Assembly: GCA_029379385.1 (NCBI GenBank)
Contig: CM055613.1
Span: 12,790,001 to 12,854,000, forward strand
Direction: 5' to 3'
DNA length: 64,000 bases
Source: Quillaja saponaria
Lineage: Eukaryota > Streptophyta > Magnoliopsida > Fabales > Quillajaceae
Shown: positions 11,856-31,438 of the stretch, piece by piece
How positions within the stretch are numbered: position 1 is the first letter of the stretch
Layout: every line of letters starts with the position of its first letter
The notes under the pieces: generated by a model
The model's database searches: none
Told to the model about the DNA's origin: nothing
The model's input: only the letters and a program-made list of their open reading frames with translations
Program-made: the position numbers and the translations under genes

Positions 11856-12282
11856 GGTGTTATAATGTGCCTGAGTTAGCTAGTAAACAGTTTATGAGTT
11901 ATTCGTTAAAGGCTCAGATGGTGCTCGACTTATTTTCTAAACGAGATGATTTTGAGTTATATTTTGAGCTCATTTAGTAAAATGAGTCGAAGTTCAATAT
12001 TTTCAAAACTTCGTTCATAAGTTTGTGAATCAGCTCGTTTAATATTATTTAATAAATTTTGATTATTTATATATAAATTTATAATAAATTTATTTATATA
12101 CAAAATTTAACAAAAGTTATAATTTGGTTTGGTGGTAAGTTATACAAATGGCTAATAAGTTGATCTTAAGTTCAATTCTTCTTGATTACAAATTTTTTAT
12201 AGTTGAGCTTTGGATTAGTCTCGTTAACTCTTAACGAGCTTAGGCTCAGGAGGCCTTTATGAACATGAGCCGAGCTTAAGCT
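11856..12282 (+). mobile_element. GAGCT-rich short element, copy 2, with tRNA-like core
   Basis: An exact 12-bp direct repeat, TAGAGCTGACTA, flanks it at 11844-11855 and 12283-12294. It follows copy 1 (reverse-complemented) in the same order: TCTAAACGAG, TTTAGTAAAA, CTCGTTTAATATTATTTAATA, then ATTTATAATAAATTTATTTA. A tRNA-like stretch comes next, with A-box-like TGGTTTGGTGG at 12125-12135 and an exact B-box GTTCAATTC at 12170-12178. The element ends in AACGAGCTT and GAGCCGAGC words. The terminal inverted repeats are more decayed than in copy 1. Confidence 0.75.
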
Positions 12283-12294
12283 TAGAGCTGACTA

Positions 12295-13638
12295 CACACA
12301 ATTCCTCTAGGTTCTCAAGACATTGTTGGCACACATGGCCATGAGTAATTGTTGTGAATTTGGGAGTCCTCACTAATAATACATTGCTATGAAGCATTGC
12401 TAAAATCTGAAGAGCAACTTCTACCATCATTGGGATCTAAGGCTTTCTTTTTGTTTGAAGCATTCTAGTGCTTTGTAAGTAGGAGGCCAATAATGTTCAA
12501 ATTAAATTATAGTTTGATTTCTATAAATCTAGGGAGCTTTTCTTTGCACATAGGCAAATTGTTGAAATCTCTTACATAAGTGAGTAAAGCCCATTTGATA
12601 TACGAATTGTAAAGTCCGATTGTTGATTAAGAAGTCTAATTTGTTGATTGGGAGCATTTAGTTTCTCAAAAGATTGTGATTAGCTCAATCACAATCGGTA
12701 CAAATCGGATAAATTTCCCAATTAACAGAAATAGTTTTAGAAGAGTTTTTGACTTTCCAGTTTAAATGTGTAACTAGAACTATCCAATTTACCATTTATT
12801 CTTGTATATATTAACAATCATCTCTAAACCAATTCTCTCTCAAATTTTTTTTGATTAAAAAATTTGAATTATTTTATTTTATGTTCTTAATTAAATTATG
12901 TAATATGATATTCATATAGTTATTATTGTACTGTATTATTTAAAAATGTAACATGCATAAAAATATTTTTATTAATAACTAAATAATTTATGTAATATGT
13001 AAATAAATATCATTGTTATGCATGTCCTTAATGGTAATTACATATCTGAACTGACTTTTACAATTTACATGCCATATATATATTTGATTTATTTACAACA
13101 TGTATACCCAACACATATTTGGGTTATGAACTATCACCAATCTGACTTTTGTAATATGTATACTAAACGGGCCCTAAATTTCACAAGACTTGGCCATTTT
13201 GTTAGAAGAATGTTGTGCATGGAACAATTATGACAATTTCATAACATGATATTACTTTGTAGATTTTAAGTTTAGCTTGCAAAGAGTTACAGAATTAACA
13301 AACTATTATCTTATACACGAACATGTCTTAATATAGAAAGAATGCCTTTGATAAATCAATTAATTGAAATGTAAACAAATTTATGTCATGTGTTTCCTTT
13401 TGCTAGATTAGACATTGATACACAAATCCTCATTTCAATGTCCTGTTCTGTTTTCCGTAATGAATTAAAAGAAGGAAGAGAAGCCTTCTTGGACATTCTT
13501 CCATTGTTCAATCTTCATATTCATAAGAGTAAAAACCGTGTGGCTTTATCTTTCCTCATGAATTTTCTTGAAGGTAGCTTTTCAATGTCATCAATTATTT
13601 GGTGCTTTGCTTGAGCTTCTTGTCCACCATACTCTGCC
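12295..13638. other. AT-rich intergenic DNA, no gene seen
   Basis: This non-coding stretch lies between the repeat and the 3' end of the exonuclease gene. Its short ORFs (for example 13018-13233 and 13390-13614 on the plus strand) have no family likeness, and the second overlaps the likely 3' UTR of the gene on the other strand. Confidence 0.5.
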
Positions 13639-14877
13639 TCACCTTAGCAATGAATGTGAATGCTTGAGTAACTGGTTTAGAGGTTGTTTCCCTTGAGCTT
13701 TCCATGATAACATGTCCTTCACTCTTTCTGTCATCTAATTTTTTCAAAGAAAGAATTTTCATTCTCATAATTAGTAACTAATTAAGATGAAGCATGTTAC
13801 ATATAATTGAAAATACACAGTACAATGTTATCACAACCTTTCCCAAGCTCCCCCTGGCATAAGGAACTGCTCTTTGACATCCCACAACTGTTGGGGGAGA
13901 CTTCCTGCTAGTCTCTGATTCTCTGCAAGGCAGTTTCCCATTACTTCTGCTTCGCGTAGTAATTGTGGATGAAAACCCATTCCACTTGCCATGTAATGTG
14001 CCAGGCAAACTAGATTCCTAGCACCAATATTTTGCATCAAATCATTAAAATTCTAGCCAAGAACGTTGAATGTGTATATATTCATCTGTGTTGGAAATAC
14101 ATGAATCGAATGCATACCAGAAACAACACAGTTGCACAGTGCTTGAGGACCTCCAAGTTCATGCGAACATCATCAAGGCTCCTAGTTATAAAACCATGAA
14201 TATGAATTTTCAATAAAAGAAAATAACTTGAGATACAACTAGATAACAAGAATTGCATGTATACCGGTGTGTCTGCTGACCAAGCCCGAAATAAGCAGCC
14301 AATGTTGCCATCTAAAACATAAACAGATAAGAGAAACTGTCAGAATTGCTTGGTATTTTGATGCCCATTTAGCACCAAAATTTACATCAAATTTCTGCAA
14401 AAAGTTCAGGTTTCATTTGATAGTTACCTTCATGTTACCAGCCCTTCTTCCAAACTTGTTAGTTAGGACACCAAGTGAGTCAATAATCCCAACTGGTACT
14501 GGTGCTGGCATACCAATCTCTGCAAATGCTTCCTTAATGCGGATGCAATCAAATCTTTGGATGTTATGACCTGCCCACACTCTTCCATTCAAAATGCTAA
14601 ATATTTTGTCAGCAACTTCATCAAATGAAGGTGCATTTGCAACAGATTCCCGAGTAATACCATTACATCTGCTGGACCTCAATGAGACCACAGAAAGATC
14701 TTTAGGTCTTATAAGAGTGCTAAAGCTCTCAAGCTCAACAAGTTTCTGAGGGCAAACAACAATTGCACCAAACTCTAATACCCAGAACCGTTGTCCGCTC
14801 TTATTAGGTACCGTTGTTTCTAAGTCAAAGAACACAATCTCTGGTGTACCCTCTTTGCCTGCACAAGAGACCTCCAT
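13639..14877 (-). CDS. NEN4-like: NEN4-like DEDDh 3'-5' exonuclease
   Basis: Exonuclease of the NEN group (NAC45/86-dependent exonuclease-domain proteins), which in Arabidopsis acts in nuclear breakdown during sieve-element enucleation. Exons in gene order: 14877-14428, 14311-14265, 14181-14118, 14017-13838, 13734-13639. These sum to 837 bases, or 278 residues, with clean phases. The exonuclease motifs are present: ExoI FDLETT (Asp and Glu, about residues 17-22), ExoII GHNIQRFDC, and ExoIII HRSLDDVRMN with the catalytic His and Asp. The tail is short and basic (TTRSRSNGK) and ends HSHSLLR, which I recall from NEN4 rather than the longer NEN1/2. I chose the ATG at 14877 because it is the first in frame and matches the family N-terminus. 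Function is inferred by orthology. Confidence 0.88.
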
Positions 14878-16047
14878 TGCAATTAGCAAGGGCAAAGCTT
14901 TATTTTCGCCTGTTGACTGCTATGACAACTTTCCTCTTGTTGTTTATTGTTTGGTGCATCTTCATTATAGCTATCATGCTTTAAATGGGAGGAAAGTAGA
15001 GGTAGAAGGAAGGGAATTCTTCCCTGTTGAGATTGATTGTCTTGTTTATCAAGTCACTAATTTAGGCTTTGGATGAAGGGTGTTCTTAGCTTCTTGAGGA
15101 TGTACTATGTAAAGCAATTCCAGTTATAAAGGAATATTATCATAAACGACAGGGATTACATTTTTCCTTTCCTTCTCTTTCCCTTTCTTGCTTTCTTCTA
15201 TCTGCCTTCTGCAGCAGAAACCTTTTGGAGAAGTCCTAGTTTTCTTTTCTTAGCCAGTTGGGCCACTGCTAATTACGTTGGCCTGTTGGGACATTCCAAG
15301 CAATCTTCTAAAAGAGAATTGATTCTCTACCCACAACATGCATATACCACTAAAAGAATGGCAGAGCTTATTCATTAAGATTTTACTTATTTAGGCACTT
15401 ACGTTATCTAAGTAAGAAATTCATCTTTCGGCAGTTTTCTTTTCTCCCATAAAGCATGGGAAATTAGATTTCAGTTGTTGTGAGCAAAAACATCCATGAT
15501 TAATTTATATCTTAGAATTGTTGATTGCAAACTATTATTCCAAGAGTAACCTTTGTTTTTATGTGATCTAACTTCAGTAAATCATTAATTTTCAAAAGAT
15601 GTTTAAAATAACATTAAATGTATTATCATAAAACTATTATTCCAAGAGTAACCTTTGTTTTTATGTGATCTAACTTCAGTAAATCATTAATTTTCAAAAG
15701 ATGTTTAAAATAACATAAATGTATTATCATAAAACTAGCTGGTATTCTCAACATAAATTCAACATTCATTGTGCATATAGGTCAATTAATGTATATAGAA
15801 ACACAAGGAAGATACAAAAAATAAAACGGATATAAATATTTCCTAATGAACTTATTATACGTATTTTAGTTAATGGACTGCTTGTCAATGGCAAACATTC
15901 TCCCTTGATGCAAAGGATTTGAATAATGTTGGTTCGACATGTTAGACTGGCAGCATTATTTTCAGAATAAATACATTACACATTGCAATTCTTAAAGAGT
16001 GTATAACAATCTGATAATCACAATATATAGTACACAAACCATCCTTG
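14878..16047. other. Intergenic spacer with a near-perfect tandem duplication
   Basis: This is the upstream flank of the NEN4-like gene and the downstream flank of the aminotransferase. It is T/C-rich near 15160-15200. The main structure is the duplicated segment at 15529-15734, listed separately. No gene is seen. Confidence 0.5.
15529..15734 (+). repeat. 102-bp tandem duplication, two near-identical copies
   Basis: The segment beginning AAACTATTATTCCAAGAGTA occurs at about 15529-15630 and again at 15631-15734. The two copies differ by one missing T (AACATTAAATG against AACATAAATG). Such high identity means the duplication is recent, or else an assembly artefact. Confidence 0.85.
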
Positions 16048-24045
<7,998 letters not shown>

Positions 24046-25168
24046 TCACGTTCGAGTACATGACGCATCAAAATCATCCGGAGCAACGCGGGTTATCCAA
24101 TTATTGAGTGTTCTCTTTATATCAGAGTGATTAACATAAGCCAACTCGTACATACTACACAAATTCACAACAACAGTCTCATTCAGAGCAGCTGTGGGAA
24201 CTCTTTCAAGCGCATTTTCTATCACTTTGATAGAATCAGACAAATCCCTGAGATACATCAAACAAAGTGCTTTGTTATTAATAGCCACCATATCTGCATT
24301 GTCCCTCTCAATGCATTCCTCGTACTCCCTTACTGCCGAAACATAATCCTTCTCAACTATGTACATCAACGCCTTGTTCCGATTCACAAGATTCTTAAAC
24401 TCAACCTCGCTCAACGACCCATTACTCTTTCCCTCTTTCATCAAATTCTCGATCCTACTAAACGAATTTTTTGCACCATCTAAGTCGCCAATTTGCATCT
24501 GAATATATCCAAGCTTGGAACTTAGCACAGCATCTGAAGTATCACGATTAAGCAAATCTGTAATCAAACTCAAGCTTACAGTGAAATCCTTGTGGCTCAC
24601 ATGGTGGCCAATTATGCTATTCATTACAAAGACCTCCCTCTTCTTCCACACATTCAAGGAAGCACTGAGATTTTTCATTTCTTTCTCCTTCAACCTTTCG
24701 CGCACAAAATCAAGCAGTGTGTATAGTCGATCTAGCCCATCCTGGCGCTGATTAGACTTAATTGGGATCTGCGCGTGAAGCCACCGGAGGGAGAAGGGAA
24801 CCATGGAACCGGAGCGATTCGGATAAATTTTCGGGTACGTTTCGTACCTGTACTGAGAGCTGTCAAGATCTTCCAAGGTGTCAAGCTCAGCAGCCTGCTT
24901 CGTTGTAACGGCGCAGTTTCGTTAGGGCGAGGACGTTGTAGGCGAGGTAGGTAAGGTGGTCATGGGGTTTGTGGAGAAGATTGAGAGTTCGAGCTCTGGC
25001 AACCTTGTCGAGTATGGACAGCCACAAGCCACGGGTGGCGAGGTCTTGGAGGGATGCGAGCTCGTGGCACAGATCGTTGAGTGAGCCGAACTGGTTCGTC
25101 AGTGGATCTGCGGAGACTGACAGGTTGTTTATTTGGGATGCAACCTCATCCGGCGAGGCGGATTCCAT
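24046..25168 (-). CDS. TRAPPC12-like: TRAPPC12-like TPR protein, intronless, one frame break
   Basis: Plant homologue of trafficking protein particle complex subunit 12, a TPR-type subunit of the TRAPP tethering complexes that act in ER-Golgi and trans-Golgi traffic. It is a single exon of about 373 residues. From the ATG at 25168 (MESASPDEVASQ) the frame runs to RRYNEA near 24895. There it meets a TGA, while the next frame continues with AAELDTLEDLDSSQYRYETY to the stop at 24046. Removing one base from the CC pair at 24894-24895 joins them with full family likeness. The C-terminal half is helical TPR-like (YVSAVREYEECIERDNADM, AINNKALCLMYLRDL) and ends DFDASCTRT. The total length of 1123 bases is one more than a multiple of three. 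The break may be a sequence error; otherwise the gene is null. Confidence 0.82.
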
Positions 25169-25510
25169 TTGTGGCGGTGACTCAGAGAGTGAAATTTTCC
25201 AACGGATATGAAAGATATGCAAAGGAATCAGAAACCAGTCGCCGGGAGTTACAGAGATCGGAGCAGTGTAGTGGATCGTTCGGTACCAGTGGACTAAGCA
25301 GAGTTAGTCTTGTGTACCACGCTTGTTGATCTTGGGTTTAGCACCGAGTCTGCCACTCCATCACTGGGATTAATTGTGGTTGGAAATCAATTTTGTTTTG
25401 GGCCAGCAAGTAGCTGGACCAAGTCCACCTAATGAACTTTCATTTATAACTGGGCCTGATGAGATTAAAGATGTTGGAGAACATGAGCCTATAATCTTGT
25501 TAAATGAGCT
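25169..25510. other. Upstream flank of the TRAPPC12-like gene
   Basis: This GC-richer stretch next to the ATG is probably the 5' leader and promoter. The open frames here (for example 25081-25329 plus) are shadows of the coding strand or run through the leader. Confidence 0.45.
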
Positions 25511-25624
25511 TGGTTAAATTACAATTTTCATCATTCTAGTTTGTACTAGAATTCACATTAGTTCTTATAGTTTACAAAATAAAAATCGATAACTCATAGT
25601 TTTAAAATCAAGCCAATATGATTA

Positions 25625-26184
25625 GAGATACAAATGATTCGATCTGTTCATGAACAGCTTGTGAACAAGCTTGGTAAGGACTCATTCGAGCTTGGTTTAT
25701 TTTCTAAACGAGTCGAGATCGAACTTTATTTTAAGGCTCGTTTAGTAAATGAGCTAAGCTATAACTTTACAAAGCTAGGCTCGAAAGCTCATTAGCCCAA
25801 CTCATTTAAAATAATTAAATATATTTATTTTTTATAAATTTATCTTATATTTATTTTTTATATATAAGATAAATATATAATAAATATATTTGTTTAAATA
25901 ATATGACATAATTACATTTTTAACTTACTGGCAACACACCTTGCATTCTCTATAATAGGTTTGGGGTTGTAATTTCTTTGGCTCCATTCATGTTGCATTT
26001 TTCCTCATTTTAGAAAATGAGCTCATAAAGGAGCCTATGAGTCGAGCCCGAGTCTTCATTATCCATAACAAGCCTTTTGCGAGCTTGGGCTAGCGAGCTT
26101 TTAATAAACACGAGCCGAGCTCTACTGGAAATTGACGAGCAAAGCTGAGCTTCTCGGCTCAAACTCGAACCGTTTGCACCCTTA
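25625..26184 (+). mobile_element. GAGCT-rich short element, copy 3 (diverged)
   Basis: It is flanked by AATATGATTA at 25615-25624 and AATATGATCA at 26185-26194, a 9/10 match. It contains TTTTCTAAACGAGTCGAG, CTCGTTTAGTAAATGAGCTAA and, at the right, CGAGCCGAGCTCTAC and GCACCCTTA. The centre has no clear tRNA-like boxes and differs from copies 1 and 2, so it is a diverged subtype. Confidence 0.65.
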
Positions 26185-26575
26185 AATATGATCATTGTCA
26201 TCATCTTCTCATAGTTTTAAAATCGAGCTAATATGATCACTATCATCATTGTCTTTTATCTAAATTGACTTAACTGAATATAATATAGACTATATTTTAA
26301 TTTTTCCTTATTTTAGGAAATGAGCTCATAAATGAGTTCACGAGCCAAGCTCAAGCCTTCATAATACAGAACAAGCCTTTCGCAAGCTTAGGCCAGCGAG
26401 CTTTTAATGAACACTAGCCGAGCTCTACTAAAAATTGATGAGCTGAGTTGCACCCCTAAATATGATCATTGTTGTCATCTTCTCAGTAGTTTTAAAATTT
26501 AGCTAATATGATCACTGTCATCATCATCTTTTATCTAAATTAACTTAGCAGAAAATAATATAGGACTACATTTTA
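25995..26575 (+). repeat. Tandem duplication of about 290 bp spanning the repeat edge and its flank
   Basis: The right end of copy 3 plus its flank (25995-26285) is repeated at about 26293-26575. Both units run TTTAGRAAATGAGCTCATAA, AGCCTTCATTA/AATA, CGAGCTTTTAATRAACAC, GCACCC.TAAATATGATCAT, then TAGTTTTAAAAT and ATCATCTTTTATCTAAATT. The second unit lacks the CTTCTCGGCTC words. Confidence 0.7.
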
Positions 26576-26884
26576 GACATAGGTATTGACATCATAATTT
26601 TAAATCAATAACTCATAGTTTTAATTGTTTATTTTATATATGTTTTGAAACTAAAAAAAATATTTTATTTGATACATGTGATTGACATTTCACATTTTAT
26701 TTAGCAATATAAGATTATGTTGATTCCACTGTTATTTTCTAGTTAAATCAATTTGGACGAAAGATAAACCGAGACTATATTGACACAATTTTTCAACTAT
26801 AAGTTCTTGATTTTAATTTTTTAAACTAAAAAAATAAATTGGATTAAAGTACAAACTATAAGAATGAAAAGTGTAATTTAGCCA

Positions 26885-28333
26885 AGTTTATATATTAAAC
26901 CTACTCGGAACACACTTGATCACTAAATTAAAGAAATAAAAACTGTATTAGACAATATCAATTATATTGTTGAGTTATTATTTCTTATTTTCCTTTTAAT
27001 TGTATAATCTTACACTTGGTATAAAAAAGAATTAATAATATAAATTTATATTATATTATTGTTACTAAATACTGCATAGAAATAAAGAATAATCTTGTAC
27101 TATTGTATTCTCCTTCAAAAAATTCTCATGGTGTTGGTTGTGCGTCGAATGCCTAGACATTAGTTATTCCTCATGCCTCGTAGCATCGCGTTGAGAGTTT
27201 TTCTGGGTGTGATAGCCATTGAGATTTGGTCTTTCTTTATTGTTTTGAGAATATTTTTTATTGACTAATAAAATATAAAATTTTAAAAATAATGAGAAAA
27301 AATAACTTAAAATAGCAAAGAAATAGGAAATTTTTTTTTTTCCTTTTTGTGTGGGAGCATTGGATTTGATTTTGAATAATGAAATGATGGCAGAACTCCA
27401 GGGACTACTATACATATTGCACAGCATAGAGACCACGTTGCCAGGTTTTGCCTAACATAACGCACATGGGGTTACAAAGTTTAAATTACTTTAAAAAACG
27501 AAAGGAACAAATATACATGGTTGTTGGCTGCTAGATTCTTGCATTGCAATTTGCATGTGAGATGTAAAGTGGAAAAGGAGAGAATTTTGACTAACACAAA
27601 TGAGTTGGCATCAGCAAATTAAGTGAACTAAAAGTAATTCCCTTTTCTTTTCCCTTTTAATTAATCTTGCTTTTGTAGTACATTAATTTATATATCCTCC
27701 AGAAGAGAACTAGAATCGTTAGCTAAATTTGCTGTGACGCCTGTACTCAACTCGATCCTAATTAAACCCATGTTTCAGTTTAAAACAAATGAAGAAGACG
27801 AAAGTTTCAAGCATTAAAATAGAAATTTCAATTTGGAAGCTGAGCTTCATTGAGAATTTAACCATTAAATTCAAATGTTTTAAAAAAATTATGTCAACAG
27901 CCACTGGCTCGCCTTCACACGGTTTACCAAGATTTTTCAAATCATTTTGTCAAAGTCTATTGCTTATACATTTCAAGCATTTACCTTCTTTATTTGTAAA
28001 TTTCTCTTCTCTTCTCTAAAAGAAAAATGGCCAAATGGGTATGACCTATGGGGTCGATGTAAATGCATGGAAAAAACATCGATAGAGAAAGACAAAAAGG
28101 CAAAGAACATGTCTCTTTCTTAATTATTTTGAAGAGATTAATTTTATAGTTAACAACTACCAGGTAATTGGACGCGTGGTGAAATATATTGCAGTCAGAG
28201 TCAATTTGGAGCAGCTGGAACTTTGTTAAGCAACAGGATACTTCAAAGTGATTGCGTTTGAACTCTTTTGTCAACTCGTGGACTAAGTCAAGGTTTGAAA
28301 TTTTCATACTTACTTTGTTTGACTAAAAGCTAA
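26885..28333. other. Intergenic DNA upstream of the ascorbate oxidase gene
   Basis: This AT-rich stretch has no supportable gene. The open frames at 27164-27436, 27789-28019 and 27990-28307 show no family similarity. Confidence 0.5.
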
Positions 28334-28345
28334 TATATAATATAC
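28334..28345 (+). promoter_or_regulatory. Candidate TATA box of the ascorbate oxidase gene
   Basis: TATATAATATA lies about 240 bp before the ATG at 28583. The leader would then contain the duplicated segment listed next. Assignment is by position and composition only. Confidence 0.35.
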
Positions 28346-28361
28346 AGGGTGAGCTGTGAGC

Positions 28362-28535
28362 ATAGTTATAATCCCCAAACACAAAATTAATCTGCAAGAG
28401 GCAAAGCATTAGTATTTTTTAAGTTCAGGCTTGCAGTTACAATCCCCAGTCCCCAAACAAACACAAAATTGTCCTACAAGAGCCAAGAAGCAGAGCATCA
28501 GTATCTGTTTTTTAGTTCACTGAGGCTTATAGTTC
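28362..28535 (+). repeat. Diverged tandem duplication in the ascorbate oxidase leader or promoter
   Basis: Unit one (about 28362-28434) and unit two (about 28435-28535) share AATCCCCAAACACAAAATT, CAAGAGGCAAAGCATTAGTAT (CAGAGCATCAGTAT in unit two), TTTTTTAAGTTCA/TTTTTTAGTTCA and GGCTT. The copies differ by small insertions. The direct effect would be to duplicate leader or proximal promoter sequence. Confidence 0.65.
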
Positions 28536-28582
28536 CTGCAAAAAGCAGATCTTATAGGATTCAATTACTCAAGAGTTCAGAC

Positions 28583-30785
28583 ATGGGTGGAAGAAGCCTG
28601 CAAACATTTATGGTTCTGTTTTTGTTCATGATCTGTTTGAGTAATATTCAAATTTCAGAGGCTAGAATCAGACATTATAGGTGGGAGGTGAAGTATGAGT
28701 ATAAGTCACCTGATTGCTATAAGAAGCTGGTTATTACTATTAATGGCAGAAGTCCAGGACCTACTATCATTGCCCAAGAAGGTGATACAATCATTGTTGA
28801 CCTTGAGAACAGTTTGCTGACCGAAAACGTTGCCATTCATTGGCATGGAATTCGACAGGTATAGAGACTTGAAAAGAAACTGGCTTTGAATTATATAGAT
28901 CTATTTTTGATTTGGTTTGGTTTTTATATATGTTCAAAATTGAATTGGGCTGTTTTTGACTTGTTATATATGGGCATGGCAGATCGGAACACCTTGGTTT
29001 GATGGAACTGAGGGAGTAACTCAATGTCCAATACTGCCTGGAGACACGTTTAGATATGAGTTTGTAGTGGACAGGGTATGTTGTTATACTTGAATGCAGT
29101 ACAAGTATTATTGAAAATTGAAATGCTCTGTTTCTTTGGAAAACTAATGGTGGGTTTTATGTTATCAGCCTGGAACATATTTGTACCATGCTCATTATGG
29201 AATGCAAAGAGAATCCGGGCTATATGGATCAATCCAAGTGTCGCCTCGTGATGGAGTTGCTGAGCCCTTTGACTATGATTATGAGAGGAGTATTATTCTC
29301 AATGATTGGTACCACAAAAGCCCCTCTGAACAAGCCACTGGGTTATCATCCACTGATTTCAAGTGGATTGGGGAGCCTCAGGTAAACTAATTAGTGACAG
29401 GACATTTCTTCAAATTCATACTGTATAATATTGCTTCGATTACTTTGTCTAAAATGAATGTGTTTTGGTGGATTTCCTCTCTTTTCTCTCAGTCCCTTCT
29501 GATTCAAGGAAAAGGAAGATTCAACTGCTCAAAGCTGACCACTCCAAGTTTGGATCCTGATGCCTGTAATCAAACAAAACCCGAATGCGCTCCTTATGTA
29601 CTTACTGTTATCCCTGGAAAAACATACCGACTCAGGATCGGTAGCTTGACTTCTCTGTCAGCTCTTACTTTCCAAATAGAGGTAAATAACTAACTAGGAT
29701 AGAGTTATAGCTAGACCCTTCAATTTAATTTAGTCATAGTATCAATTAATCAAACATGTTACTGACTGTGATAGTAATTGACAAATTCTTTTAAAATTAA
29801 CATTTGCTTTGTGTTATTGTGTATGTAGGGTCACAATATGACTGTGGTGGAAGCAGACGGGCACTATGTTGAGCCCTTTGTGATTAAGAATCTATTCATA
29901 TACTCAGGGGAGACATACTCTGTACTTGTAAAAGCTGATCAAGACCCTTCAAGGAATTACTGGGCGACAACCAGTGTGGTTAGCCGAAACAGAACCACCC
30001 CATCTGGCTTAGCCACTTTCAATTATTACCCAAACCATCCAAGGAGATCCCCTCCTACAGTTCCACCGCCAGGCCCTGTTTGGAACGATGTTGAATCAAG
30101 ATTAGCTCAAAGTCTTGCTATTAAGTCTCACCAAAATTACATCCATAAACCTCCCCAAACCACAGACAGATTGATAGTATTCCTCAACACACAGAATCAA
30201 GTAGATGGTCGTGTCCGTTGGTCAGTTAACAATGTTTCTTTCAACCTCCCTCATACCCCTTATCTTATTGCCCTGAAAGAGAATTTGACAGACGCATTTG
30301 ATCAAACACCTCCTCCGACAGGTTACGATTTCGTTAATTACGACATCTTCAAAAGGACAAATAAGACGAATGCTACTTCTAGCGATGGTATTTACAAGCT
30401 GCAGTTTAATACAACAGTTGATATCGTACTTCAGAATGCCAACGACATGAATATAAATAACAGTGAGACACATCCATGGCATCTTCACGGGCATGATTTT
30501 TGGGTTTTGGGTTATGGAAAAGGTAAATTCGATATATTCAATGACCCAAGGAATTACAACTTGGAGAATCCGATCATGAAGAATACAGTGGCAGTGCATC
30601 CATTTGGTTGGACTGCATTGAGGTTCCGAGCTGACAACCCGGGTGTTTGGGCTTTCCATTGCCATATAGAAGCTCATTTCTACATGGGTATGGGAGTCGT
30701 TTTTGCCGAAGGAATAGATATGTTGAAGAATTTACCTTCGTCGATCATGGGATGCGGTCATACCAAAGGATTCCACAGGCCATAG
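28583..30785 (+). CDS. AO-like: L-ascorbate oxidase (secreted multicopper oxidase)
   Basis: Blue copper oxidase that oxidises apoplastic ascorbate to monodehydroascorbate with O2, affecting wall redox state and expansion. Exons: 28583-28858, 28983-29075, 29169-29381, 29493-29681, 29829-30785. The total of 1728 bases gives 575 residues in clean phase, a normal family length. The start is followed by a hydrophobic signal peptide ([19 protein letters not shown]). Three cupredoxin domains follow. The copper ligands are visible: HWHG in exon 1, HAHYG in exon 3, then [11 protein letters not shown] and [13 protein letters not shown] near the C-terminus, with the type-1 Cys, His and Met. The ATG at 28583 was preferred over earlier starts because the signal peptide begins there. 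Laccase is less likely because the GMGV tail and [11 protein letters not shown] favour ascorbate oxidase. Confidence 0.93.
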
Positions 30786-31438
30786 TTAAAATTTCATTTA
30801 AAATTTAACATTCTTTATTTATTCTCTGTACAAATATTATATCAATGGAAAAAATGAATTGTTTTTCATTTTCTCTGTTCAGTTTGATAATCTAGACGCA
30901 TTAATCATAGTGAGATGCATCATCTCTCGGTCGTAGTCGTAGTCGTAGGCGTAGAACGCGTATTTCTTGTCTGAGGCACATGCTTTGCTTCCCCCTTTCG
31001 CGTAAAGTTCTGATCCTCTTTCATTGACCAATATATTTTTCTAGAATCCATTGACCAATTTCCTTACAAGTAGTATCTTCTTCTCTTCAAGATTTACTAA
31101 TATAGCAGAAATTTTATGGGGGTATGTTAATGTCTGGGCCTCAAACTGCTCCTGGCCCAATTAACAAAACGTTAGTGGGCTAGGCCCATGAAGTCTAACA
31201 TTTAAATTCGTAGTTAGGCGGCAGATAAATTCACGGTGATGATCAAACTAATTGCATGGAAAGAAGCATAACCTTCAGATTTTCAGAATTGCAGACTAAT
31301 TTCAGGCATTGACTGGGTTTGACACTGATCAGTGATCAAAATACTAATAGCAATGACTTAAAGCAAACGTATGGAACAAAGTAAACAGAGACACGTCATC
31401 AGCATAAGAAGCTTAGCATGACCTTCAGGATTGCAGAA
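30786..31438. other. Spacer between convergent genes
   Basis: The 3' ends of the ascorbate oxidase gene and the FLA gene face each other here. The region holds a short (GTAGTC/GTAGGC) simple repeat near 30931-30952 and presumably both 3' UTRs. No gene is seen. Confidence 0.5.

Larger units (their letters stand above)
25511..26884. mobile_element. Inverted-repeat-bounded element carrying nested insertions
   Basis: The left arm at 25511-25546 (GGTTAAATTACAATTTTCAT... TAGTTTGTAC) is matched, inverted, by 26849-26884 (GTACAAACTATAAGAATG... TAATTTAGCCA). Further inward, CGATAACTCATAGTTTTAA and its partners extend the similarity. The interior contains GAGCT-rich copy 3 and a 290-bp tandem duplication. 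It has no open frame. I recognise the GGTTAAATTACA-type arm as a common plant repeat but cannot name the family or find a clear target duplication. Confidence 0.5.

Noticed and set aside
13390..13614. 74-residue plus-strand frame
   Set aside because: No family likeness; it lies antisense to the likely 3' UTR of the NEN4-like gene.
13831..14040. Alternative minus-strand frame over NEN4 exon 4
   Set aside because: The frame reading ESSLPGTLHGKW joins the flanking exons in phase and matches the family; this one does not.
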